In this document: piece by piece, positions 45,432 to 53,381 of the stretch | Numbering within the stretch: the first letter of the stretch is position 1 | Layout of the letters: the number at the start of each line of letters is the position of its first letter | NCBI RefSeq assembly: GCF_900215325.1 | Contig: NZ_OCMS01000004.1 | Location: 62,001 to 126,000 of the forward strand | DNA: 64,000 nt | Source: Fibrobacter sp. UWB16 | GTDB taxonomy: Bacteria > Fibrobacterota > Fibrobacteria > Fibrobacterales > Fibrobacteraceae | Direction: 5' to 3' | The notes under the pieces: model-generated | What the model was told of the DNA's origin: nothing | The model's database searches: none | Seen by the model: only the letters and a program-made list of their open reading frames with translations | Program-made: the position numbers and the translations under genes

Positions 45432-47861
45432 ATGAAATCCAAATTACTCTTAGCAACATCAATCTTCACACTTTCCATGCTCTACGGCTGCCTTGACGAG
45501 GTAAGCGAAGCAAGCGCCCCGGACTTGTCCGAACTCGCCTGCAAAACAGAACCGCTAGACGATGACAGCGGTCTCAAGGTTATCTGCGGCGGTGATTCCG
45601 TAGGTGTCGTTTTGAACGGCAAAGACGGTAAGGACGGGAAAGATGGCGAAGACGGAAAATCCGGCGCCGATGGTAAAAACGGTAAAGACGGAACAAACGG
45701 CAAAGACGGATTATCCTGCTACGTCACCGAAAACTCAGAAATCAACGGCTACGACGTGTTCTGCGGCGATGAAAAAATCGGTTCAATCGTGAACGGCAAG
45801 GATGGTGCCGACGGTAAAAATGGTGAAAACGGCGCCAACGGTAAGGATGGCGACAAGGGTGACGATGGTAAGGACGGCAAGGATGGTAAGGATGGAACTT
45901 CCTGCACGGTCGAAGTAAACGATGACATCAACGGCTACGACGTCGTTTGCGCAGGCAAGAAGGTCGGCGAACTCCGCAACGGCAAAGATGGTGAAAAGGG
46001 CGCTGACGGAACGAATGGCACCAACGGCAAGGACGGTAAGGATGGAACTTCCTGCACGGTCGAAGTAAACGATGACATCAACGGCTACGACGTCGTTTGC
46101 GCAGGCAAGAAGGTTGGCGAACTCCGCAACGGTAAGGACGGAGAAAAAGGTGCAGACGGTACGAACGGTATCGACGGTAAGGACGGTAACGATGGTTCTT
46201 CCTGCACCGTCGAAGTAAACGATGACATCAACGGTTTCGACGTCGTTTGCGCAGGCAAGAAGGTCGGCGAACTCCGAAACGGTAAGGACGGAGAAAAGGG
46301 CGCTGACGGTACGAACGGCACCAACGGCAAGGATGGAACTTCTTGCACGGTCGAAGTAAACGATGACATCCATGGTTACGATGTCATCTGCGCGGGCAAG
46401 AAGGTCGGTGAACTCCGCAACGGCAAGGATGGTGAAAAGGGCGCTGACGGTACGAACGGCACCAATGGTAAGGACGGTAAGGACGGAACATCTTGCACGG
46501 TCAAAGAGAACAAGGATATCGACGGTTACGAAGTATTCTGCGGCGACGAAAAGGTCGGCGAACTCCACAACGGTAAAGACGGCAAAGACGGCAAAGATGG
46601 TAAAGACGGTAACGACGGTACATCCTGCTCTGTCGTAAAGAACGAAAAGGTCAATGGATACGAAGTTTACTGCGGTACCGAATTCATAGGATACCTCATG
46701 AACGGAAAGGATGGCGCTGATGGCAAGGACGGTAAGGATGGAACTTCTTGCACGGTCGAAGTAAACGATGACATCGATGGTTACGATGTCATCTGTGCGG
46801 GCAAGAAGGTCGGTGAACTCCGCAACGGTAAGGACGCAGTCCTTCCTTCCTCCAGCAGCATCGCTTCTTCAAGCAGTGCAGCACCTTCTAGCAGCAGCAA
46901 GGTTTCCTCTAGCAGCGCAACACCTTCTAGCAGTAGCGTAGCATCCTCCAGCAGCGAAGCCATTTCTAGCAGCAGTGAAATTTCCTCTAGTAGCGAAACC
47001 CCGTCCAGCTCCAGCGTCGAACAACTCAGTGAAAAGTGTAAAACTCTCCGCGCCACAACAGATGTATTCAACTCACTCTACGACGTTCTCGGCTGCACCC
47101 GCTCCGACGAAAAAGTCGCCATCATCCTGCGCCACGCCCAACGCGACATTCACAAATACGGCGATGACGACGGCCTCATCGAAGTCGGCAGACAGCAAGC
47201 AAAACAAGTCGGCGAGAAACTAAAGGATCTCAACCTCGACGATTTCTATTATATGTACACGAACGTCAAGCGCACCGCAGAAACCGCACAAATCATCGCC
47301 ATTAACAAAGGCGAAAACGTTTCGACAGACATCAACGACTGGCACAAGCATAGCATCGCAAACCTTACCGAAATCAACCAGAACCTGAAGGAATCTTGGT
47401 ATGTCAAGCCGGGCCAGAGCGCAGGCAACTGCAAAGGTGGCGCGAGCTGGGGCTGGAGTTCTTACTCCAAAATCGCCTATCAAGAATACGACGACGACAA
47501 CAACCGTCAAAACTGCGAAAACGCATTCTACCCCATCGACACAAGAATTGAAGCATTCATCGAAAACTACTTTACATACGAACAAATGCACAAGTACACT
47601 TTAGCCATTTCGCACGACCAATACCTCGTGCCATTCGTCGTTACAATCAGCAACAAAAAAATCCACGACGACGTTAAAAATTCCAAATACGATCTCCGCT
47701 TCCACAAGCACGATCGCGACATTAACTGGAATCCAGATTTTAACTACTGGATTAACTACCTCACCGGCGTAGTACTCATCATAGACGCCGACAACAGCGT
47801 TATAAAGCTCCCCGTCAAAGCACTAGACGACGGATTCCTGCGCAAATACGAAAATCCATAA
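45432..47861 (+). CDS. Collagen-like lipoprotein with C-terminal histidine-phosphatase domain
   Basis: 809 residues from the ATG at 45432. Signal peptide with lipobox (LYGC, Cys about 20). Residues ~35-470 alternate nine two-Cys modules (C-x-V-E-V-NDDINGYDV-x-C-x-GKKVGEL) with runs of Gly-x-y triplets such as GKDGKDGKDG; the second Cys of each module lies 13-16 residues after the first. A poly-Ser linker (~470-533, SSSSxxx units) follows. The C-terminal ~245 residues are a histidine-phosphatase-type fold: LRHAQRD (RHG variant with Ala), YTNVKRTAETA and ISHDQYLVP. A surface stalk displaying a phosphatase-like domain is inferred. Collagen-like triplets may trimerise, and the Cys pairs may make disulfides. 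Activity is uncertain because RHG is RHA. Confidence 0.85.
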   Translation: MKSKLLLATSIFTLSMLYGCLDEVSEASAPDLSELACKTEPLDDDSGLKVICGGDSVGVVLNGKDGKDGKDGEDGKSGADGKNGKDGTNGKDGLSCYVTENSEINGYDVFCGDEKIGSIVNGKDGADGKNGENGANGKDGDKGDDGKDGKDGKDGTSCTVEVNDDINGYDVVCAGKKVGELRNGKDGEKGADGTNGTNGKDGKDGTSCTVEVNDDINGYDVVCAGKKVGELRNGKDGEKGADGTNGIDGKDGNDGSSCTVEVNDDINGFDVVCAGKKVGELRNGKDGEKGADGTNGTNGKDGTSCTVEVNDDIHGYDVICAGKKVGELRNGKDGEKGADGTNGTNGKDGKDGTSCTVKENKDIDGYEVFCGDEKVGELHNGKDGKDGKDGKDGNDGTSCSVVKNEKVNGYEVYCGTEFIGYLMNGKDGADGKDGKDGTSCTVEVNDDIDGYDVICAGKKVGELRNGKDAVLPSSSSIASSSSAAPSSSSKVSSSSATPSSSSVASSSSEAISSSSEISSSSETPSSSSVEQLSEKCKTLRATTDVFNSLYDVLGCTRSDEKVAIILRHAQRDIHKYGDDDGLIEVGRQQAKQVGEKLKDLNLDDFYYMYTNVKRTAETAQIIAINKGENVSTDINDWHKHSIANLTEINQNLKESWYVKPGQSAGNCKGGASWGWSSYSKIAYQEYDDDNNRQNCENAFYPIDTRIEAFIENYFTYEQMHKYTLAISHDQYLVPFVVTISNKKIHDDVKNSKYDLRFHKHDRDINWNPDFNYWINYLTGVVLIIDADNSVIKLPVKALDDGFLRKYENP
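45880..46840. repeat. Tandem repeats coding collagen-like/two-Cys modules
   Basis: The CCTGCACGGTCGAAGTAAAC-type start recurs at about 45901, 46051, 46201, 46342, 46492, 46624 and 46747, that is, with periods of 150, 150, 141, 150, 132 and 123 nt. Differences are whole codons, mainly in the number of Gly-Lys-Asp triplets. Copies three to five are nearly identical, which suggests recent duplication or gene conversion. Confidence 0.9.
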
Positions 47862-47872
47862 CACATAAGTTT

Positions 47873-47898
47873 CAAAGCCCCCGCCCGGGGGCTTTTTT
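47873..47898 (+). terminator. Intrinsic terminator
   Basis: AAAGCCCCCG and CGGGGGCTTT form a strong GC stem followed by T. Confidence 0.88.
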
Positions 47899-47914
47899 CG
47901 TAAGTACAAAAACA

Positions 47915-47945
47915 AAAAACAACGCCCCACAAGGCGTTGTTTTTC
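47915..47945. terminator. Terminator near moxR (both directions)
   Basis: AAAAACAACGCC pairs with GGCGTTGTTTTT. It can end moxR transcripts from the minus strand and back up the plus-strand terminator at 47873. Confidence 0.7.
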
Positions 47946-48056
47946 AATGTCAAAAAAGGAGATTTTCGCCTTTACGGCAGTTGCGCTTTTCAAGCGCACT
48001 GCCCGGCGGCTCGGTCATGGGCTTTCGAGCAAGCTCGACGCCCGCGACGCTCGCCT

Positions 48057-49040
48057 TTACGGCACTTCCACAGAATCCAAAATCTTCTGCACGACAGTTT
48101 CGGCAGTGACTTCTTCCGCTTCAGCTTCGTAGCTCAGGATCACGCGGTGACGCAGCACTTCCATCGCGACAGCCTTCACATCTTCCGGCGTCACATAAGC
48201 GCGGCCCTGGATAAACGCATGAGCCTTCGAAGCTTGGGCAAGACCGATAGAAGCACGCGGAGAAGCGCCCACTTCCACAAAGCCCACCAAGTCGCTACGC
48301 TTGATGCTACCCGGATCACGCGTTGCCAAGACCAGGTTCACGATGTATTCGCGCACGCGTTCGTCCACATAAACCTGCTTCACAAGCTCGCGAGCCTTCA
48401 AGATATCTTCCTTCGTCGCGACCGCATTCGGCTGACGCAGCCCTGCACCCGAGACAGCATCGAGAATCTTCATTTCGTCAGCCTTGTTCGGGTAGCTCAC
48501 CTTCACCTTCAAGAGGAAACGGTCTACCTGAGCTTCCGGCAGCGGATACGTACCTTCCTGTTCAATCGGGTTCTGCGTGGCAAGCACCAAGAATGGTTCG
48601 TCAAGCTTGAACGTTTCGTCGCCAATCGTGATGTGGCGTTCCTGCATGGCTTCGAGCAAAGCGCTCTGCACCTTTGACGGAGCACGGTTAATTTCATCAG
48701 CAAGCACAAGGTTCGTGAAGAGCGGACCCTTGCGCGTTTCGAACTTTGCTTCTCGGGCGTTATAAATCGTCGTACCGAGCAAGTCTGCCGGCAGCAAATC
48801 AGGAGTAAACTGGATGCGCTTGAAGTCGAGCGAAACAGCATCGGCAAAAGCCTTCACCGCAGTCGTCTTGGCAAGGCCCGGGAGGCCTTCCAAAAGCACG
48901 TGGCCATCTGCCAAAATACCCGTCAGAATGCTTTCAACCATTGCCTTCTGACCAATCACCGTATCTTCAACTTCACGCAGCAAGTTCATGCAAAAAGAAC
49001 TCTGCTGCTTCACCTTTTCCGAAAGTTCCTGAATATCCAT
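48057..49040 (-). CDS. MoxR-family AAA ATPase
   Basis: 327 residues. Walker A GLPGLAKTT (about 56-64), Walker B LVLADEINRAPSKVQSALLEAM, sensor-1 ATQNP and the family's IEQEGTYPLPEAQ segment are all present. MoxR ATPases act as chaperones that assemble or activate protein complexes, mostly with DUF58/VWA partners. Here the expected partners are not adjacent: DUF58 lies at 32.3 kb and the BatD-like gene at 57.1 kb. A strong promoter was not identified. Confidence 0.94.
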   Translation of the reverse strand: MDIQELSEKVKQQSSFCMNLLREVEDTVIGQKAMVESILTGILADGHVLLEGLPGLAKTTAVKAFADAVSLDFKRIQFTPDLLPADLLGTTIYNAREAKFETRKGPLFTNLVLADEINRAPSKVQSALLEAMQERHITIGDETFKLDEPFLVLATQNPIEQEGTYPLPEAQVDRFLLKVKVSYPNKADEMKILDAVSGAGLRQPNAVATKEDILKARELVKQVYVDERVREYIVNLVLATRDPGSIKRSDLVGFVEVGASPRASIGLAQASKAHAFIQGRAYVTPEDVKAVAMEVLRHRVILSYEAEAEEVTAETVVQKILDSVEVP

Positions 49041-49258
49041 TTATTTTACCTCTAAGTTTTCCACGCATTAAGATACTAAAATCTTTCAAAAAAAACAAAT
49101 GATTCTAGTAAACCGTAGGGAGTAAGAAGGGGGAAGCCTCCCCCTGATTGCAGCCTTGCCCTATTGTCATGCCCGCCACCGAGCGGGCACCTCCTTCTAG
49201 GGCAAGTTTTCCATCACCCCTTCGCCTAAGGGGCACTGCCCCCTAACACCCCCATCAT
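49041..49258. other. Intergenic stretch with several GC hairpins
   Basis: No gene. It contains AGGGGG/CCCCCT around 49127-49144, a GCCCGC/GCGGGC hairpin within a GTCAT-type dispersed repeat (49166-49194), and a C-rich tail. These may terminate the lipoprotein operon that ends at 49259. Confidence 0.5.
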
Positions 49259-50032
49259 CTACCATCCAAAGAAACTTAAGGACAAAGAATATCGATCTAC
49301 ATCGGAAATTTTTTCATGCTTTTGAGGATTGCCTCTATAATCTTTGCGCTTATATGTCAAATCTCTCCCATAGCGGAATTCAAGACTCACCCTTGTGACA
49401 TAATATGGAATAAAAGAGATATACGCACCACATCCAATTTCATCATAAAAAATAGGAGCCGACAGACCTACATTAAGCATCGATGAGGATTCTTCCACAA
49501 CCATCGCTTCACGGCCATTTCTGGATAAATGTTGCGTCAAGCCAAATCGGAAATTGTCTCCCATAGGCAACTGTTCAATAATGGACACACCTCCACCCCA
49601 CTGAAAATACTTGTGTTCCACCTTTTCCAATTGCCACAACCACAAATTACTCCAACCCATTACACCGAAATAATCTGATACAAAACCTGCTTGCACATAG
49701 GGAGTCACATAATCAAGTCCAAATCCATACTTAAAATGCCCTATATTCTTTTGTAGCGAAAATTGAAAATCAACCGGCCATTCTTCACCAGTATAGTAAT
49801 GATATTTATCATACCATTCTTTAGAATGTTCTAACTTTTTAATATTATCTGCAACGTGCTCACCAACAAGAGCCAAATCTCCCCAAATTGCAGAAACCGA
49901 AAAATCTTTCACAAAAGAATCTTCACTCTTTTCCATAAACGTCGCTGCTGATGGCGGATGAATAATAGCAACGCTACACCCCGCAAGCATCACCGCCACA
50001 AGCAAAACAAGTAAATGAGCCAACCTATTCAT
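49259..50032 (-). CDS. Paralogous beta-rich lipoprotein (copy 1)
   Basis: 257 residues. Lipobox VMLAGC (Cys about 19). The mature part is unknown but clearly related to the products at 50043-50816 and 52116-52862: all share HPPSA-x-FME, HFKYGFGLDYVTPYVQAGF, YFGVMGWSNLWLWQLEKVEH, the YFQWGGGVS segment, LTQHLSRN and LEFRYGRDLTY. Alternating aromatic strands suggest a small barrel or sandwich on the outer membrane. It follows its paralogue by 10 nt, so the two form an operon. No function is known to me. Confidence 0.8.
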   Translation of the reverse strand: MNRLAHLLVLLVAVMLAGCSVAIIHPPSAATFMEKSEDSFVKDFSVSAIWGDLALVGEHVADNIKKLEHSKEWYDKYHYYTGEEWPVDFQFSLQKNIGHFKYGFGLDYVTPYVQAGFVSDYFGVMGWSNLWLWQLEKVEHKYFQWGGGVSIIEQLPMGDNFRFGLTQHLSRNGREAMVVEESSSMLNVGLSAPIFYDEIGCGAYISFIPYYVTRVSLEFRYGRDLTYKRKDYRGNPQKHEKISDVDRYSLSLSFFGW

Positions 50033-50042
50033 ACTAAAAAAA

Positions 50043-50816
50043 TCACCTGCTAATAAAACTGACTATTAAAGAATACCTATTAATATCGCGTACAACATCT
50101 CCATCGCCAGACTTCGATTCTACATATTTATACGTCAAATCTCTTCCGTATCGAAATTCTATTCCCACCCTAGTCTTTCCAAAAGGAATAAAAGATACAT
50201 ACGCCCCACCTCCGATTTCGTCATAAAAAACTGGTGCAGCCCTATCAAAATCACGTGGCCATGCACCACTATATTGAGTAATGATACCTTCTCGGGCATT
50301 TCGCGATAAATGTTGAGTCAAGCCGATTCGAAAATTATCCCCAATCGGCAACAGTTCTATCAGCGAAATTCCTCCACCCCACTGAAAATATGCGTGCTCC
50401 ACTTTTTCCAATTGCCATAAACACAAATTACTCCATCCCATCACGCCCAAATAATCCGAAACAAAACCTGCTTGAACATAAGGAGTCGCAAAATCAATTC
50501 CAAAACCATACTTGAAATATCCAATATTTCTTTGAAGGGAACCTTGAAATTGGACCAACCACTCCATATCTACGTAATACCAATCTTCTTTCCACCTTTC
50601 CGAACGCTCGACTTCTTTCACTCCTTCAGCAACATATAGCCCATTCTTCTTATTTAAATTTTCTCCCCAATATGCAGAAAACGAAACATTCGTAAGAAAA
50701 GCATCTTCGCTCTTTTCCATAAACGCCGCAGCAGATGGCGGATGAATAATGGCAACGCTGCACCCCGTAAGCACCGCCACCACAATCAAAACAAGTAAAC
50801 AAGCCAACCGATTCAT
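50043..50816 (-). CDS. Paralogous beta-rich lipoprotein (copy 2)
   Basis: 257 residues from the ATG at 50816; the GTG just before it (50819) is an alternative. Lipobox VLTGC. Same family as its neighbours, most alike in the first 40 residues and in the central KYGFGIDFATPYVQAGF and FGVMGWSNLCLWQLEKVEH segments; the middle (about 40-75) and the end differ, which suggests divergence of exposed loops. Its upstream 146 bp are duplicated before copy 3. A candidate promoter reads TTGAAA-N16-TATTTT on the minus strand, within 20 nt of the start, and there is no ribosome-binding site. Confidence 0.8.
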   Translation of the reverse strand: MNRLACLLVLIVVAVLTGCSVAIIHPPSAAAFMEKSEDAFLTNVSFSAYWGENLNKKNGLYVAEGVKEVERSERWKEDWYYVDMEWLVQFQGSLQRNIGYFKYGFGIDFATPYVQAGFVSDYLGVMGWSNLCLWQLEKVEHAYFQWGGGISLIELLPIGDNFRIGLTQHLSRNAREGIITQYSGAWPRDFDRAAPVFYDEIGGGAYVSFIPFGKTRVGIEFRYGRDLTYKYVESKSGDGDVVRDINRYSLIVSFISR

Positions 50817-50962
50817 CACGTATAAAATAGCTTTAATTCAAAAAGTTTCAACGTAATCCATCGTCAAATTTCAACCTCCCATCAGGCGAATTAAACAAGA
50901 AGGCGATTCCGCATACTTCGACTACGCTCAGCACAGGTTCCAGCCGGAACGACATTTGAGAA
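50817..50962. repeat. Duplicated upstream block, copy A
   Basis: About 146 bp that recur at 52863-53007 with few differences. It includes the minus-strand promoter of the lipoprotein gene and a dispersed repeat with the CTTCGACTACGCTCAGCACA core. Confidence 0.85.
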
Positions 50963-50994
50963 GGGCATGACAAAACGCCCTCTGGAGAAACGAA

Positions 50995-51040
50995 TTTGGC
51001 AAGCGGTGATTGCCAAATTGGGCAAGCAGTGATTGCCCAA
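50995..51040. repeat. Two tandem hairpins, related to those inside the DUF1016 gene
   Basis: TTTGGCAA/TTGCCAAA (50995-51017) is followed at once by TTGGGCAA/TTGCCCAA (51018-51040), then TCTGAAAAAT. The same two-hairpin order and TCTGAAAAA tail are in the DUF1016 gene at 53762-53815. In one plus-strand frame it reads LASGDCQIGQAVIAQSEK, close to LANGVCQIGQTLFAQSEK of that gene. Confidence 0.75.
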
Positions 51041-51048
51041 TCTGAAAA

Positions 51049-51080
51049 ATATCATTTTCCCAGCGCCGGGAAAATGATAT
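51049..51080 (-). terminator. Palindromic terminator of dinD
   Basis: ATATCATTTTCCC pairs with GGGAAAATGATAT over a 6-nt loop, directly after the dinD stop; on the minus strand it is followed by TTTTTC. Nearly the same hairpin lies inside dinD (51701-51730) and after the DUF1016 gene (54582-54608). Confidence 0.75.
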
Positions 51081-51916
51081 TACTTTTTCTTTTTTTGAAA
51101 TTTCAAAAGAGACCCATCAGTCCTTTTCAAACGACGCGCCACCTTCTTAACATCTTCACTTGCAGGCAAATTTTCGGGAACAATACCACAATCAAGAAGC
51201 ATTTTGCGGACAGCGCGATTGTTATCCACATGTTCCTTCTCAATTTTCTTTTGTCCAAAAAGATTTTTTGTTTGTGTTTTGACAGAAGTCATTTCCGCAG
51301 CAAGATCCTTAGCCTTGAAACTTACCGTAGGCAAAAAATCTGCCAGCGGGCGACTCGCAGGAACATTATACTTACGCTTTAAAAGATTCGTATCAATGTT
51401 GAACAACGCCTGATCGCCCTTGGAACGGATAACGGCAAAACCCTTGCTATCTATGCCTCGTTCAAACAATACTCCCGATAGGACCTTTTCGGTATGCGCA
51501 AGTTTCTCCCTCGCCTGCACACGTTCCAATTCATGAATACGGTCTTCAACAATTTCTGCCACACGAGTCTGCACAGCAAAGTAATTCTGCGCAAAAGAAA
51601 TTTCCGGCTTGCGAGAATCACCATTTTGAGCAATCAAATAACAAGCGTAGCGAGTAAGCATATAGTCATCAACTTCACGTACTGCCCCCTTTGCAAGATG
51701 GATCATTTTCCCGGCGCCGGGAAAATGATCATCTACAATTTCGCCTGCATTTTTACAGGCTTCCTTCGCCTTTTCAATAGCATTACTAAAACGCTCCCAT
51801 TTAGTATATCCAAGTAACATACTCAAGTCACGAGCACTCCAACATTCCACCCCTTGGTATTCGCAAGCAATAGCTTGGAACTTTTCGAACAGAGTCTTGA
51901 TTTCTTCGGACTTCAT
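51080..51916 (-). CDS. dinD: DinD-like DNA-damage-inducible protein
   Basis: 278 residues. The start at 51916 is supported by GGAGG upstream; the ATG at 51928 is part of that site. The Bro-N-like N-terminal part has [29 protein letters not shown], then the [24 protein letters not shown]-x-FAQ-x-YFA-x-QTR segment typical of DinD. E. coli DinD is an SOS protein that inhibits RecA filament activity. No clear LexA box is visible upstream, though the start region has a TATACGACGCCG stretch I cannot interpret. A 30-nt perfect palindrome is embedded in frame at 51701-51730 and encodes [11 protein letters not shown]. The protein ends in a Lys tail. It sits alone between two lipoprotein paralogues, which hints at insertion. 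Confidence 0.9.
   Translation of the reverse strand: MKSEEIKTLFEKFQAIACEYQGVECWSARDLSMLLGYTKWERFSNAIEKAKEACKNAGEIVDDHFPGAGKMIHLAKGAVREVDDYMLTRYACYLIAQNGDSRKPEISFAQNYFAVQTRVAEIVEDRIHELERVQAREKLAHTEKVLSGVLFERGIDSKGFAVIRSKGDQALFNIDTNLLKRKYNVPASRPLADFLPTVSFKAKDLAAEMTSVKTQTKNLFGQKKIEKEHVDNNRAVRKMLLDCGIVPENLPASEDVKKVARRLKRTDGSLLKFQKKKK
51701..51730. repeat. 30-nt perfect palindrome within dinD
   Basis: The left half GATCATTTTCCCGGC is the exact reverse complement of the right half. It encodes HFPGAGKM on the minus strand and shares ATCATTTTCCC/GGGAAAATGAT with the terminator at 51049-51080. Confidence 0.9.
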
Positions 51917-52115
51917 TATAGCCTCCATGTAATCGTATTATACGACGCCGTTTTTGCGGCAAGTTTATGATTAGAGGCGTTCCTGCAAAATCAAATTATG
52001 ACTAAAGCAAAAACGCACCTCGCCTTTGTATAGCGAGATGCGCAGTCATTAATGTATCTATATATTAAAAAGTTGGCAAGGGGTTCATAAAAATTTTACA
52101 TAGCCCAACAAAAAA

Positions 52116-52862
52116 CTACCACCCTTGAAAATCAATCATAAACGTATACCGGTTGAAATCGCTTATAATGTTACCGTCAATTTCTTTTTCATCAAAACGA
52201 TAATACGTTAGATCTCTTCCGAGCCGAAATTCAATACCAACATTTGTTCCTGTTCCAACACCAAATGAAACATATGCACCTCCACCAATTTCATCGTAGA
52301 ATATAGGCGTGGGTGTAGGAATGCTGAAGCTCAAGTCATATATACCATGAGCTATATTTTCACGACCATTTCTTGATAAATGTTGCGTCAAACCAATGCG
52401 AACGCCATTCCCTATCGGCAACTGTTCAATAACAGACACACCGCCCGCCCACTGAAAATACTTGTGTTCTACTTTTTCAAATTGCCACAAGCAAAGATTG
52501 CTCCAACCCATCACGCCAAAATAATCCGAAACAAACCCCACCTGTATATAAGGTGATAATAAATCAAATCCAAAACCGTATTTAAAATATCCATAGCGTC
52601 GCTGAAACGAAACAGCAACTTCTACAGGAGATTCCTCTTCTCTATAGCTGTATTCTTCATTTACTTCTTTTTTCACATACTTTTTAGGAATAAAATCATA
52701 AGCCACACCCCCTACTGTAGCAGAAATTGAAGCATCGCGCACAAAGCCATCTCTATCATTTTCCATAAACGCCGAAGCAGAAGGTGGATGAACAAGCATT
52801 GTATTACACCCCGCAAGCATCACCGCCACAAGCAAAACAAGTAAATGAGCCAACCGATTCAT
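52116..52862 (-). CDS. Paralogous beta-rich lipoprotein (copy 3)
   Basis: 248 residues from the ATG at 52862 (GTG at 52865 also possible). Lipobox VMLAGC. Same family as copies 1 and 2, with the shared KYGFGFDLLSPYIQVGF, FGVMGWSNLCLWQFEKVEH, LTQHLSRNGRE and FRLGRDLTY segments. The 20 signal-peptide residues are almost identical to copy 1, while the upstream region is the duplicate of copy 2's. This suggests repeated local duplication and shuffling. Single gene, separated from copies 1-2 by dinD. Function unknown. Confidence 0.8.
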   Translation of the reverse strand: MNRLAHLLVLLVAVMLAGCNTMLVHPPSASAFMENDRDGFVRDASISATVGGVAYDFIPKKYVKKEVNEEYSYREEESPVEVAVSFQRRYGYFKYGFGFDLLSPYIQVGFVSDYFGVMGWSNLCLWQFEKVEHKYFQWAGGVSVIEQLPIGNGVRIGLTQHLSRNGRENIAHGIYDLSFSIPTPTPIFYDEIGGGAYVSFGVGTGTNVGIEFRLGRDLTYYRFDEKEIDGNIISDFNRYTFMIDFQGW

Positions 52863-53007
52863 CACGTATAAAATAGCTTTAATTCAAAAAGTTTCAACGT
52901 AATCTATCAGCAAATTTCAACCACCCATCAGACGATTCATACAAGAAGGCGATTCCGCATACTTCGACTACGCTCAGCACAGGCTCCAGCCGGAACGACA
53001 TTTGAGA
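52863..53007. repeat. Duplicated upstream block, copy B
   Basis: Near-identical to 50817-50962, including the AAAGTTTCAACGTAAT stretch and the CTTCGACTACGCTCAGCACA core; one small length difference. Confidence 0.85.
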
Positions 53008-53381
53008 ATGGTCATATTTTTTTGTATATTCTTACATAGTAGCAGCAATTAATCCCGCTGACACCGAGAAATTGACGCCGTTGGCGTCCGTATCATAGTC
53101 TCGGTCATAGTTTCAAGCATGCTTGAAACTATGACTCTCGACTCAGCACTATTCAGGGCGGGAAGTTCAACTATCTGCTTGAGGTCGTCTTCCTTCGCGA
53201 AATCGACAACATCGCGAATAAAGACAGTTGCCCTGTGGGGAACCGGCCCCATGGCTATCAACGTAGAGCACCCCCATATTTTGTGGGATCATCAATCTGT
53301 CATTAACAGGTTTGTGAACCGGTGTTCTGCGCACTACATGCATATCTCCCGTTTGCGAACCGCAAAAAACAGGAGCATATC
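53008..53381. other. Gap upstream of the DUF1016 gene
   Basis: No convincing gene. It holds GACGCC/GGCGTC (near 53073-53087), a 32-nt perfect palindrome at 53104-53135, and an open minus-strand frame (53049-53261) without supporting features. It may contain remains of an older gene. Confidence 0.45.
53104..53135. repeat. 32-nt perfect palindrome
   Basis: GTCATAGTTTCAAGCA is followed directly by its exact reverse complement; there is no loop. No T tract follows, so it is not a normal terminator. Confidence 0.85.

Noticed and set aside
45783-46568. Minus-strand frame over the collagen-like repeats
   Set aside because: It is a repetitive complement of the Gly-Lys-Asp coding repeats and has no independent support.
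50996-51382. Plus-strand frame beginning LASGDCQIGQ
   Set aside because: Only the first ~20 codons resemble the DUF1016 linker; the rest runs opposite dinD. Treated as a repeat or relic, not a gene.
51701-51730. Palindrome in dinD as a recent insertion that lengthened the protein
   Set aside because: As far as I recall DinD sequences, this stretch has the same length in relatives (DHF-x-x-x-x-KM), so it looks like sequence change within a constant length rather than an added element.
53049-53261. 70-codon minus-strand frame containing the 32-nt palindrome
   Set aside because: It looks partly protein-like (IVELPALNSAESRVIV) but has no ribosome-binding site, no recognisable domain, and its start region is shared with palindromic DNA. 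It may be a relic.
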